Under the pieces are notes generated by a model. The model ran no database searches. It saw only the letters and a list, made by a program, of their open reading frames with translations, and was not told the origin of the DNA. A stretch of DNA of 64,000 nucleotides from Caulobacter radicis (GTDB lineage: Bacteria > Pseudomonadota > Alphaproteobacteria > Caulobacterales > Caulobacteraceae), in NCBI RefSeq assembly GCF_003094615.1, contig NZ_QDKO01000025.1, positions 1 through 64,000 of the forward strand, written 5' to 3'. This document shows positions 31,454 to 39,490 of the stretch, piece by piece (position 1 is the stretch's first letter; every line of letters begins with the position of its first letter). The translations under genes were made by a program, and so were the position numbers.

Positions 31454-34400
31454 ATGCGGTTGGGCGGGGCGACGGTATTGGGAGCGGCGTTTCTCGTCGC
31501 CAGCCTGTTCGCCACGGCGCCGGCAAGGGCCCTGGATCCAGAACGCGGCCTTGCGCAATACAAACATACGCGCTGGACCCTCGAGGACGGCGCTCCCGCC
31601 GGCATCGAAGCCATCGCCCAGACGCCGGAAGGCTTCCTGTGGCTTGGCACGCCTCAAGGCCTCATTCGCTTCGACGGCGTGACTTTCCAGCCGATTAGCG
31701 CGCCGCCGACGGCCCACGCCATGACTGACCGCGTGGTCAGCCTGCTGGTCACGCGCTCAGGAGCGCTCTGGGCCGGCTACGAGCAAGGCGGGATCGCCGT
31801 ATTCGAGAATGGCCGCTCCCGCGTCCTCTACGATCCCAAGATCTTCGACGAAGTCGTTTTTCGGATGGCCGAGGGCCTGGATGGCTCCATCTGGGCGGCG
31901 ACGACACGCGCCAAGGCCCGCCTGGTGCGGTTCTCCGGCGGGGCATGGACGCCGATGGCCGTAGAAGGGGGCCTCCCCGACCGGGAGCTCACGGACCTGC
32001 TGGTGGCGCGGGACGGGGCCCTGTGGGTCGGGTTGAACGGAGCGGTCGCGAGACTGGCGCCCGGCGCCCGCCGCTTTTCAATGGTGCGTACCGATCTCGC
32101 CCAGGGCGTGGGCCTGGCCCAGGACCGCGCGGGCCGCATCTGGGCGTCCGACGCCCGAGGCACGCGGCTGTTGGCGGGGCCGCCAGCGGCGCGCTCGGCA
32201 TATCGGCACGCCAGCGCCAGCCGCATCACCAGGATCATGATCGATCGGGACCAAAATCTCTGGGGCGCCCAGCACCCCGATGGCGTGTTCAGAATTCGTC
32301 CGGGCGCGCAACGACCCGAGACCTTTTCCGCAGGCCAGGGTCTGACCTCGGCCATGGCCTACGAGGTGTTCGAGGACCGCGAGGGCAGCATCTGGGTCGC
32401 CACAGTAAGGGGACTGGACCGCTGGCGGGCCACGAGCATCACGCCCGAGCCCGTCGTGCCGGCCAGCTCGCCCTACGGCTACATCGTCTTCGCCGACGCG
32501 CGCGGCGTGGTCTGGATCACGGACTCTGACACCCTCTATCGGGCCAGGCCTGGCGAGCCGCTGACTCCCGTCGTTCGCGGCCTCAAGCATCCGAGCGCCC
32601 TGTGCGACGCGCCGGGCGGCGGCCTCTGGGTCGGGCTTGGCGAGACGATGGTCCGCGTCGATGGCGACAAGGTCTCGCCGGTCTCCCTTCCCAGCAGCTC
32701 CGATACCTGGGTGAGCGCCTGCGCGCAGGACGGGGCCGGAAACGGCTGGGTTGCGGCCTTCATGGCCGGGCTCTTCCGCCATGATGGTCACCGCTGGACC
32801 CACCTCCAGCCCAAGCCGCTCGGCCGTTCGGTCACCGCCCTGGTGGCCGACACGGAGGGACGGGTCGTGATCGATGCCGGCCTAGGGGCGGTGCTTTGGG
32901 ATGGTGGAACGTTTCATCACATCAAGACATTGCCCCGCGCCGTCCGCGGCGGGACGATGCCCATGGCCGCGGGGCCGCTGGGCGTCCTGGCGGGCAGCGA
33001 CAGGGGGCTGACTCGCTTCAAGGATCAGGCCACCCAGTTCATCTCACGGGACCGGTTTTCTTTCCTGGGCTTGAGCCATGGCCTCGCGCAGACGGCGGAG
33101 GAAACCTGGCTTTTCGGCGCGGCGGGCCTGGTGCGGATGCAAAATCGCGACCTGGCGCGGGCGTTCGACGATCCGAACGCGGCTTTGCCGGCGCGGATCT
33201 ACGATCTCAAGGACGGGCTGCCGGGTCCCGCCTCGTTCCGCTATCGCGCCGACCTGGCGGTTGGCGGCGATGGCCGCGTCTGGATCGCGACAACGAACGG
33301 GGTCGCCTCGCTGGATCCCGCGCGCCAGCCCTTCAATCGGATCGTGCCGCCAGTGGCGATACAGGGCGTCGTGATCGACGGCGTCCGAAGCGGAAATCTC
33401 CAGAGCGTCGTCCTGCCCAGGGGCGCCAGAAGCCTCCAGATCGATTACACCGCGCTGAGCCTAGCGGTTCCCGAGCGGGTGCGCTTCCGCTATCGGCTGG
33501 AAGGCGTCGACAAGGACTGGGTCGAGGCCGGCGCTCGGCGATCGGCCTTCTACACCAACCTCAGACCCGGAAAGTACGTCTTCCGCGTCAAGGCCGCCAA
33601 TAACGACGGGGTTTGGAACGAGCAGGGGGCGAGCTTGGCCCTCGACCTGCCGCCGACCCTGTTCCAGAGCCGGCTTTTCCTGGCCGCGTGCCTGGCGGCG
33701 GCGGCCGCCCTGGCGGTGCTGGCCTACCGCCTGCGCCTGCGCAGCGTCAGCGAACGCCTGCAGGCTGGCCTGCGCGAGCGGATGGCCGAGCGCGAGCGGA
33801 TCGCCCGTGAACTGCACGACACCCTGCTGCAGGGCGTGCAGGGGCTGATCCTGAAGTTTCAGTCGGCCAGCCGGCAAGTGCCGCCAGGCTCACCGGCTCG
33901 CGAACAGCTGGAAAAGGCTCTCGATCGCGCCGAGGACGTCGTCGTCGAGGCCCGCGACCGGGTCCGCAGCCTGCGCGCCGACGCCGCCAGCGACCTGGGC
34001 GCCACCCTGGCCGACGTCGCCGAGCAGATGAGCTTGCCCCATGCGGCGCGAACGCAGGTGACAGTGGAAGGGGCTGTGCTGGACCTCCATCCGGTGGTCG
34101 CCGACGAGATCGAGCGCATCGTGGTCGAGGCGCTGTTCAACGCCCATCGCCATGCCGAGGCCTCGCACATCGCCATCGACGTCACCTATGATCCCAGGCG
34201 GTTGTGCGTCCGCGTGCGCGACGACGGCGTCGGCATAGACCAGGCGGTGCTGGACGCGGGCGGCCGCGAGGGGCATTTCGGCCTATGGGGCATGCAGGAG
34301 CGCGCCAGGAAGATCGGTGGGGCATTGACCATCCGAAGCCGGACCGACCAGGGCACGGAGATCGAGCTGATCATCCCGGGAGGCTTGGCCCATGCGAAAC

Positions 34401-34462
34401 GGCGATCAGCGCCGTGGCGCAAGATCTGGCGGCGTGCGCCGCGTTCGGAGGTGACTGCGTGA
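31454..34462 (+). CDS. Beta-propeller (Reg_prop) sensor histidine kinase, HisKA_3 type
   Basis: 1002 aa from ATG 31454; GTG 31451 is adjacent, and TTGAGGA lies upstream. Signal peptide to about residue 27 (ATAPARA). Residues about 35-620 are repeated propeller blades of the form GxLWxGxxxGxxRxxG (for example EGFLWLGTPQGLIRFDG, GSIWAATTRAKARLV, GRVWIATTNGVASLD), then a Y_Y_Y domain (RYRLEGVDKDWVEAGARRS) and one membrane segment (FLAACLAAAAALAVLAYRL). The cytoplasmic HisKA_3 domain has RIARELHDTLLQ (His788), followed by a HATPase with RDDGVGI and GLWGMQERA. It senses an unknown periplasmic signal and phosphorylates the overlapping LuxR-type regulator. Confidence 0.93.
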   Translation: MRLGGATVLGAAFLVASLFATAPARALDPERGLAQYKHTRWTLEDGAPAGIEAIAQTPEGFLWLGTPQGLIRFDGVTFQPISAPPTAHAMTDRVVSLLVTRSGALWAGYEQGGIAVFENGRSRVLYDPKIFDEVVFRMAEGLDGSIWAATTRAKARLVRFSGGAWTPMAVEGGLPDRELTDLLVARDGALWVGLNGAVARLAPGARRFSMVRTDLAQGVGLAQDRAGRIWASDARGTRLLAGPPAARSAYRHASASRITRIMIDRDQNLWGAQHPDGVFRIRPGAQRPETFSAGQGLTSAMAYEVFEDREGSIWVATVRGLDRWRATSITPEPVVPASSPYGYIVFADARGVVWITDSDTLYRARPGEPLTPVVRGLKHPSALCDAPGGGLWVGLGETMVRVDGDKVSPVSLPSSSDTWVSACAQDGAGNGWVAAFMAGLFRHDGHRWTHLQPKPLGRSVTALVADTEGRVVIDAGLGAVLWDGGTFHHIKTLPRAVRGGTMPMAAGPLGVLAGSDRGLTRFKDQATQFISRDRFSFLGLSHGLAQTAEETWLFGAAGLVRMQNRDLARAFDDPNAALPARIYDLKDGLPGPASFRYRADLAVGGDGRVWIATTNGVASLDPARQPFNRIVPPVAIQGVVIDGVRSGNLQSVVLPRGARSLQIDYTALSLAVPERVRFRYRLEGVDKDWVEAGARRSAFYTNLRPGKYVFRVKAANNDGVWNEQGASLALDLPPTLFQSRLFLAACLAAAAALAVLAYRLRLRSVSERLQAGLRERMAERERIARELHDTLLQGVQGLILKFQSASRQVPPGSPAREQLEKALDRAEDVVVEARDRVRSLRADAASDLGATLADVAEQMSLPHAARTQVTVEGAVLDLHPVVADEIERIVVEALFNAHRHAEASHIAIDVTYDPRRLCVRVRDDGVGIDQAVLDAGGREGHFGLWGMQERARKIGGALTIRSRTDQGTEIELIIPGGLAHAKRRSAPWRKIWRRAPRSEVTA

Positions 34463-35091
34463 GCATGCTTGGGGGAAGGATCTCGGTGCTGATCGTGGAC
34501 GACCACCCTCTGCTGCGCGAAGGCGTTGCGGCGGTGCTCGAGGCCGAGGGCGACATGGTTGTCGTCGGCGAGGCCAAGGACGGCGCCGAGGCCGTGGCCC
34601 TGTTCGCCCAAACCGGTCCCGACATCGTGCTGATGGACCTGCAGATGCCGGACATCGACGGAGTCGAGGCCATCGCCGCCATACGCGCCCAGGCGCCCCG
34701 CGCCCGGATCATCGTCCTGACCACCTATGCGGGCGACGTGCGGGCTCTGCGCGCCCTCAAGGCCGGCGCTAGCGGCTATCTGCTCAAGAGCAGCCTGCGC
34801 CGCGAGCTCATCGACACGATCCGGGCCGTCCATTCCGGCAAGCGCCAACTGCACCCGCAGGTGGCGCACGACATCGCCATCAACGCCACGGCCGAACCCT
34901 TGAGCGAGCGCGAGATCGACGTGTTGCGTCGTGTCTCCACCGGCCAGGCCAACAAGGAGATCGCCCGCGACCTGGCCTTGTCCGAGGACACGGTGAAGGG
35001 CCACATGCGCAGCATCTTCAACAAGCTGGAGGTCACCGACCGCACCCAGGCGGTCACCGTCGGCCACCGCCGTGGGATCATCCAGCTTTAG
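34459..35091 (+). CDS. LuxR/NarL-type response regulator
   Basis: 210 aa. GTG 34459 overlaps the kinase stop (GTGA) and has GGAGG seven bases upstream; ATG 34465 is the alternative. Receiver domain with DDHPLLR and Asp60 in VLMDLQMPDIDG; GerE output domain with LSEREIDVLRRVSTGQANKE, then EDTVKGHMRSIFNKLEV. It is the partner of the propeller kinase. Targets are unknown. 177 bp without a gene follow. Confidence 0.93.
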   Translation: MSMLGGRISVLIVDDHPLLREGVAAVLEAEGDMVVVGEAKDGAEAVALFAQTGPDIVLMDLQMPDIDGVEAIAAIRAQAPRARIIVLTTYAGDVRALRALKAGASGYLLKSSLRRELIDTIRAVHSGKRQLHPQVAHDIAINATAEPLSEREIDVLRRVSTGQANKEIARDLALSEDTVKGHMRSIFNKLEVTDRTQAVTVGHRRGIIQL

Positions 35092-35268
35092 AGCAGTCCA
35101 TCGATGTCGCTGACCCGACAAGGGGGCATTGCCATTCCATTAGGCGCTGACAGGCGGATAGTGCCGATGTCCGCAACGGGCCGATCTCGCGCCGGCGCAT
35201 GGCGCGCCGAACGTACAGCTTCTGGAGCCAAGCCAATGTCGGCTTCCGGGGAGACGCCGCACGTGTCG

Positions 35269-35560
35269 CTAAGCCGGCTTGCGACCAAACTGCTGGCGCA
35301 GTTCATCCTTGGCGGCGTTGAGCACCTGTTTGCGCTCGGCCGACAGGTTGTCGCCTGCGCGGTTTATGCAGAAGGTGAGCATCGACATCGCCGACGGAAA
35401 CGGCGTGCCCTTGCGCTGGTGGCTATGCTCGGCCGAACGCTTGAGGGAGGCGGCGATCCTGGCCGGATCGTCCTGCTCGAAGAGGTGGGCCTTCAGGCCC
35501 GAGCGCATCACTGGTCTTGGTGACCTTGGCCGACCATTTATGGTCAGCGACCTTGGACAT
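35269..35560 (-). pseudogene. DUF3175 protein gene with a single-base frameshift
   Basis: From ATG 35560 (MSKVADHKWSAKVTKTSDAL) the protein starts like a DUF3175 member. It then leaves frame in a GGG run at about 35498-35500 and continues in another frame as GLKAHLFEQDDPARIAASLK, SAMSMLTFCINRAGDNL, ELRQQFGRKPA. Removing one G restores one continuous DUF3175 protein. The second half alone could start at ATG 35511 (80 aa). Either a real inactivating insertion or a sequencing error in a G/C run. The family is small, basic and often found near stress genes. Confidence 0.7.
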
Positions 35561-35601
35561 AACTAATCCCCTTATCTTTTTGCCAATGGCTCTTCATCCG
35601 C

Positions 35602-35787
35602 TCACCTCCGTTTAGGACCGGACTTGAAGGTGTCGCCAACGTCCGCGGATGCGCCGCCATCGGGCCCCGCCTTGGCTTGTGACCGCTTCCCCGTTCGCTC
35701 GACCGCTTTCCTCCCGCCCAGGGCCGTGAATTCGCCCGGGGCCTCCGCCTGGTTAGCCTTTCCGCCTTCGGCGTTCTGATCGGACAT
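35602..35787 (-). CDS. Small hydrophilic protein
   Basis: 61 aa (MSDQNAEGGKANQAEAPGEF...), strongly hydrophilic and probably disordered. GGAGACA lies upstream of ATG 35787. It sits among other small stress-type genes. No family is recognised; a real gene is favoured by the ribosome site and composition. Confidence 0.5.
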   Translation of the reverse strand: MSDQNAEGGKANQAEAPGEFTALGGRKAVERTGKRSQAKAGPDGGASADVGDTFKSGPKRR

Positions 35788-35832
35788 GATTTGTCTCCGT
35801 TCCAGGGCCCGCGCCTCGGCAAAGGCGTGGGG

Positions 35833-36072
35833 TTAGGCCTGGGCGTACGACCCGACTGGCAAGATCGGGTCGCCTTGCGGCATCCACTCACCCGCCAATT
35901 GGCGCCTCAGATCCAAAACCCGCACGCACGCGCCGCCGGGATGCTTCGCGGCCAGCCGCCTGGCTTCCCGCTCGGCCTGTCCGCCCGTTTCGAAAAACAG
36001 AACTTCACCGGTGTCGCAGAGCTTGACCGACCAGCCCCCCTCAAACGGGGAGACCTCGAAAACGCAGGTCAT
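35833..36072 (-). CDS. Small DUF2188-like protein
   Basis: 79 aa, with a clear GGAGG upstream of ATG 36072. MTCVFEVSPFEGGWSVKLCD, then GQAEREARRLAAKHP resembles the short beta-alpha DUF2188-type fold (a strand pair containing W, then a helix). A similar arrangement occurs in the product at 38870 (FIFVEPSSDGWIVRGD ... AEQAARDLAHRLA), so the two may be distant paralogues. Function unknown. Confidence 0.65.
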   Translation of the reverse strand: MTCVFEVSPFEGGWSVKLCDTGEVLFFETGGQAEREARRLAAKHPGGACVRVLDLRRQLAGEWMPQGDPILPVGSYAQA

Positions 36073-36179
36073 CGTCGCCTCCGATTTCGCCGCGTCGATG
36101 GCGAAGGCTCACCACGTACGGGCGCGCGATCAAGATGGTGGACGGAAAGAGGGCCGCTCGAGAGCGGCCCTCCGAAGGC

Positions 36180-36467
36180 TCAACGTTCAGCGCGGCCGTC
36201 GGGGTCCGGACGGATGTCGCCGTTACCGCCAGTGACGCCGCCGTTGCTCAGACCGTCCTGGTCCGTGCCTTCGACGCCTTCATTGGGGCGGCGTTCACGA
36301 TCGGCCTGCTGGTTTTGCTGGCCCGGCTGAGCCTGCTGAGGGTTCTGGTCTTGCTGCTGGGGCTGGCGCGTCTCGCCCTGCTGGTTCTGCTGCCCGGCCT
36401 GCTGGCGCTGGGCGTCGTTGGGCTGTTGCTGCAGGCCTTGGTTGTCGCGGTTCTGGCTCATGGTCAT
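36180..36467 (-). CDS. Gln-rich low-complexity hydrophilic protein
   Basis: 95 aa from ATG 36467; ATG 36461 is an alternative and has GGAAAG at better spacing. Residues 10-65 are dominated by Gln with Asn, Arg and Pro (QQQPNDAQRQQAGQQNQQ and similar), and the tail is acidic (GVEGTDQDGLSNGG). This composition suggests a disordered, hydrophilin-like stress protein. A near-consensus EcfG-type promoter lies about 50 bp upstream on the same strand. The opposite strand reads Leu-rich and is taken as a shadow. Confidence 0.6.
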   Translation of the reverse strand: MTMSQNRDNQGLQQQPNDAQRQQAGQQNQQGETRQPQQQDQNPQQAQPGQQNQQADRERRPNEGVEGTDQDGLSNGGVTGGNGDIRPDPDGRAER

Positions 36468-36514
36468 CTGCTTTCCATCTTGATGTTGGCCGCGCGATGG
36501 ACGTGGCGAGAGGC

Positions 36515-36541
36515 AAACGATGGATATCCTCTGCCTGTTCC
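36515..36541 (-). promoter_or_regulatory. EcfG (general stress sigma) type promoter
   Basis: On the minus strand GGAAC (36541-36537) is followed after 17 bases by CGTTT (36519-36515). This matches the alphaproteobacterial EcfG/SigT consensus (GGAAC-N17-CGTT). The Gln-rich protein starts 48-54 bp downstream. Confidence 0.6.
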
Positions 36542-36657
36542 TCTGTCGGAAATGCGACATCCAAACTCGAGCTAAGCGACTGACTTTACTGTGGGAACGG
36601 GGTGGGGCGGCGGGAATTTTGTGGGCGTTGCACCACCCATCTCAACGGAGACGTCAG

Positions 36658-36978
36658 ATGCCTCAAGGTGACAAATCGAAATACACCGGCAAGCAGGAAC
36701 GCAAGGCCGACCACATTGCGCAAGGCTATGAGGCTAAGGGCGTTTCAGAGAAGGAAGCCGAGCGACGGGCCTGGGCCACGGTCAACAAGGACGACGGCGG
36801 CGGCAAGAAGCAGGGCGGCTCCGGACGCGGAAAGTCCACGGGTCATCCGGCGGCGCATAAGGGCGGCAAGGCGGGGGGCAAAGCGTCGGCCCATCGCAGC
36901 GCCGCCGACCGCTCGGCCTCGGCCAAGAAGGCGGCCGCGACGCGCAAGCGCAACGCCGAGCATCACGCCCATAACTAG
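36658..36978 (+). CDS. Small basic KGG-rich stress-type protein
   Basis: 106 aa from ATG 36658 (GGAG upstream). MPQGDKSKYTGKQERKADHI, then EAKGVSEKEAERRAWATVN is a conserved N-terminus of small proteins often annotated as plasmid stabilisation or stress proteins. The tail is Lys/Gly/Ala/His-rich (HKGGKAGGKASAHRSAADRS) and may bind nucleic acid. It is divergent from the Gln-rich gene. Function is not established. Confidence 0.7.
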   Translation: MPQGDKSKYTGKQERKADHIAQGYEAKGVSEKEAERRAWATVNKDDGGGKKQGGSGRGKSTGHPAAHKGGKAGGKASAHRSAADRSASAKKAAATRKRNAEHHAHN

Positions 36979-37049
36979 GGGGGTTAGCACCTCGAACGGC
37001 GCCGAAATCTCGGAAACGGCTTCTGGCTTTTCCGCTGTCGGCGCTGATT

Positions 37050-37076
37050 GGAACCGCCGCTCGCCAGACCGGGTTT
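37050..37076 (+). promoter_or_regulatory. Possible EcfG-type promoter of the DJ-1/PfpI gene
   Basis: GGAACC (37050-37055), 16 bases, then GGTTT (37072-37076). The -35 is perfect and the -10 differs at one position from CGTT. It lies 43 bp before the start codon at 37119. Confidence 0.35.
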
Positions 37077-37118
37077 CCGCCAAGACTTGATCCCTGCCGC
37101 TTACCGAGGAGTCCTCCC

Positions 37119-37670
37119 ATGCCCGATCAAACCCTGGCCGGCCGAAAGGTCGCCGTGCTCGCCACCGACGGCTTCGAGCAGTCGGAGCTTGAAAAGCCGG
37201 TCGAGGCCCTGAAGGCCGCCGGCGCGCAGGTCGAGGTCGTCTCGCCCAAGGGCGGGCAGATCCAAGGCTGGGAACACCATGACAAGGGCCGCACGGTGCT
37301 TGTCGATCGCGAACTCTCGGCCGCCAAGCCTGAAGACTACGACTCCATCGTCCTGCCGGGCGGGGTGATGAACCCCGACGCCCTGCGGCTGGAGCCCAAG
37401 GCCATCGACTTCATCAAGCATTTTGTGACGACGAAGAAGCCGATCGCCGCGATCTGCCACGGGCCCTGGACGCTGATCAACGCCGGCGCCGTCAAGGGTA
37501 AGGAGATGACCTCGTGGCCGTCGCTGGAAGCCGACCTGACGAACGCCGGCGCCAATTGGGTGGACCAGGACGTGGTGGTCGACAACGGCCTGGTCACCTC
37601 GCGCAAGCCCGACGACCTACCGGCCTTTTGCGCCAAGATGGTCGAGGAATTCGCCGAAGGCCGCCACTAG
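37119..37670 (+). CDS. DJ-1/PfpI-family protein (YhbO/YajL-like)
   Basis: 183 aa; a GAGGAG site precedes ATG 37119. KVAVLATDGFEQSELEKPVE contains the conserved Glu, IVLPGGVMNPD follows, and the nucleophile elbow is AAICHGPWTLINAG (Cys next to His). It ends with SRKPDDLPAFCAKMVEEF. Members act as stress-protective deglycases, chaperones or cysteine peptidases. Its place among stress genes and the EcfG-like promoter fit such a role; the exact activity is not shown. Confidence 0.88.
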   Translation: MPDQTLAGRKVAVLATDGFEQSELEKPVEALKAAGAQVEVVSPKGGQIQGWEHHDKGRTVLVDRELSAAKPEDYDSIVLPGGVMNPDALRLEPKAIDFIKHFVTTKKPIAAICHGPWTLINAGAVKGKEMTSWPSLEADLTNAGANWVDQDVVVDNGLVTSRKPDDLPAFCAKMVEEFAEGRH

Positions 37671-38047
37671 GCGCATTTCTCCGGCGACCATTTCAAGATG
37701 GGAAGCCGTGCTGAGCGCGCGGCCTCCCCAGGCTTTCGCGTTTGGGGACTGAGGCGACCAGGCGCAAGGTCTCACACGGGTCGTGTTTGGTCGCCGAGAT
37801 CACCGCTCAGGATGATCGTTGACCTAATCTCCAACAGTGATGCACAGCGGCGAGGTTCAGCCTCGGGTTCAGGCCGTGCAACGCTTCGGTTCAAGGATCG
37901 AAAAATTTCTGATGCGAGCATCTTGACGCTTTTCGGCCGCGGCCTAATTCATCGCCTGCTTGCCGGGCGCCGACGGGGCCTGGCCCTGGGGCGCATGGCG
38001 ATTGGCTCGGCGCCCCTCATGTCCAACTTGCTTTCGAGGAGATGGAA
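37671..38047. other. 377-bp gap before hsp20
   Basis: No gene is seen. TTGACG (37923-37928) and TAATTC (37945-37950) with a 16-bp spacer are a weak promoter candidate for the downstream heat-shock gene. Confidence 0.35.
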
Positions 38048-38530
38048 ATGAGCACCGTTTTTGATTTCAACCCTCTCTACAGCTCCATGATCGGTGTGGA
38101 TCGCATGGTCGATCTCGTCGAGACAGCGCTTCGCACCGAAGGGAGCGCCAGCTATCCTCCGTACGACATCGAGAAGACCGGCGAGACCGCCTACCGCATT
38201 TCGTTGGCGGTCGCGGGCTTCGCGCCCAAGGATCTCGAGGTCGTGGCCGAGCCCAATCTCTTGGTGATTAAGGGGCGAAGGGCGGCGAACCAAGACCAGG
38301 GCGCGCGAACCTTCCTGCACCAGGGCCTGGCCCACCGCGCTTTCGAGCGCCGGTTCGAGCTGGCCGACTATGTCGTGGTCAAGGACGCCTTCCACGCCCA
38401 TGGCGTCTTGTCGATCGATCTGGTCCGCGAGGTGCCTGAGGCCTTGAAACCCAAGCAGATCGCGATCGGGGTCGGCGCGGGCCAACAGGCGCTGGAGCTC
38501 AAGCCGGCTAAAACGCGCAAGGCCGCGTAA
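38048..38530 (+). CDS. Hsp20/IbpA-type small heat-shock protein
   Basis: 160 aa from ATG 38048 with GAGGAG upstream; ATG 38042 is two codons earlier. MSTVFDFNPLYSSMIGVDRM is the usual alphaproteobacterial start. The alpha-crystallin domain shows YPPYDIEKTGETAYRISLAV, GFAPKDLEVV, LLVIKGRR, FERRFELADYVVV and GVLSIDLVREVPE. It is a holdase chaperone for unfolding proteins. A small unknown gene follows after 10 bp. Confidence 0.92.
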   Translation: MSTVFDFNPLYSSMIGVDRMVDLVETALRTEGSASYPPYDIEKTGETAYRISLAVAGFAPKDLEVVAEPNLLVIKGRRAANQDQGARTFLHQGLAHRAFERRFELADYVVVKDAFHAHGVLSIDLVREVPEALKPKQIAIGVGAGQQALELKPAKTRKAA

Positions 38531-38540
38531 GGAGCTGGCC

Positions 38541-38804
38541 ATGCGCACGCACACCCATGCAAACGACCGGGCTCGGCCATGGCCGGTTCGGCCGGCGTTC
38601 GGCTTCCTCCACCCCTTGGAGGTGCTGAAGGATCAGGATCTCGATCTCGCCGAAAAGCGCGAAATCCTGGCGGCCTGGGCGTCGGACGCCAGCGCGGTCG
38701 AGCACCGGCCCAGTCAGAGATGGCTCTTGGGAACGCCCGCGCCTGTGCCGCTCAGCGAGGTCCTGTCCGCGCTGCGCCGCCTGGACCGCGACATGTTCTC
38801 TTGA
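38541..38804 (+). CDS. Small protein downstream of hsp20
   Basis: 87 aa starting 10 bp after hsp20 (AAGGAGC upstream), so probably in the same operon. GFLHPLEVLKDQDLDLAEKR, then EILAAWASDA and PLSEVLSALRRLDRD form a recurring small alphaproteobacterial family of unknown role found near stress genes. It is soluble and helical. No function is assigned. Confidence 0.7.
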   Translation: MRTHTHANDRARPWPVRPAFGFLHPLEVLKDQDLDLAEKREILAAWASDASAVEHRPSQRWLLGTPAPVPLSEVLSALRRLDRDMFS

Positions 38805-38869
38805 GTTGGGGCGGGCGGCCGGCCAGCGGAGGGCCGGCCGCCACTTCGCTCCGCTCACTGTTTTGCGCT

Positions 38870-39127
38870 ATGACCATGCCTTGTTTCATCTTTGTCGAGC
38901 CGTCGAGCGACGGCTGGATCGTTCGCGGCGACTTTAGCGGCGGTCCCCTCCAGTTTGCCACCGGCGCCCGCGCCGAGCAGGCCGCGCGTGACTTGGCCCA
39001 TCGCCTGGCGGACGCCGGCGAGCCTGTGATCTTGGAGATCCGACTGCGTGATGGCGCGCGCGCCGGCCGCTTCTTGTTTCCACCTCACGGGGCGCAAACC
39101 GGGGCGGCCTTGGCGCGGCGCGCTTAG
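38870..39127 (+). CDS. Small DUF2188-like protein
   Basis: 85 aa from ATG 38870; ATG 38876 is possible, and the ribosome site is weak. MPCFIFVEPSSDGWIVRGDF, then ATGARAEQAARDLAHRLADA, is a strand-strand-helix unit like that of the product at 35833. It faces the CZB gene tail to tail with no spacer. Function unknown. Confidence 0.6.
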   Translation: MTMPCFIFVEPSSDGWIVRGDFSGGPLQFATGARAEQAARDLAHRLADAGEPVILEIRLRDGARAGRFLFPPHGAQTGAALARRA

Positions 39128-39490
39128 CTAGGCCGCAACCGATCCAGCCGTCGCCCGCATTCGCCTCAAGGCGGCGGCTAAGTCCGCAACCGCCAGAACG
39201 AAAGGCGATCCCTGCCGAAGCGATCTTCGAGCCTCGGTCCACTGCCCGCGATTGATCTGGTCGGCAACCAAACCCGCCTGCTGGTGGAAGGCGCGATGGC
39301 TTTCCAGCAAGCCTAGGAAGGCATGGTTGCCGGCCCAACGCCGGGCGCCATCGCCGTGGATCCAGCAACCGAGGGGGCAATGTCGATCCGATCGCAAGGC
39401 GGCGGGATCGACGGGGCGGCGCTCATTGAGGGCCGCGGCGAGCGCTTCGCGAATGTGGTGGTGGTGGTGTGCGTGTTCCTGAAAATCCAT
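39128..39490 (-). CDS. Stand-alone CZB (chemoreceptor zinc-binding) domain protein
   Basis: 120 aa from ATG 39490 (TGAGG upstream). It begins with a His-rich run (HAHHHHH) and contains HCPLGCWIHGDGARRW and LLESHRAFHQQAG. These are the Cys/His pattern of CZB domains, which bind zinc and respond to hypochlorous acid when attached to chemoreceptors or diguanylate cyclases. Here no other domain is present. It may be a soluble zinc/HOCl sensor or buffer. Confidence 0.75.
   Translation of the reverse strand: MDFQEHAHHHHHIREALAAALNERRPVDPAALRSDRHCPLGCWIHGDGARRWAGNHAFLGLLESHRAFHQQAGLVADQINRGQWTEARRSLRQGSPFVLAVADLAAALRRMRATAGSVAA

Noticed and set aside
36180..36467. Gln-codon repeats as a CRISPR or DNA repeat array
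   Set aside because: The repetition comes from Gln-rich coding sequence, with irregular units and no spacers. No CRISPR array is seen anywhere in the window.
36135..36575. Leu-rich plus-strand frame that looks like a membrane protein
   Set aside because: It is the complement of the Gln-rich gene. The minus strand has the EcfG-type promoter and ribosome site, so the hydrophobic reading is taken as an artefact.
36594..36629. Possible EcfG promoter before the 36658 gene
   Set aside because: GGAAC and CGTT are 27 bp apart.
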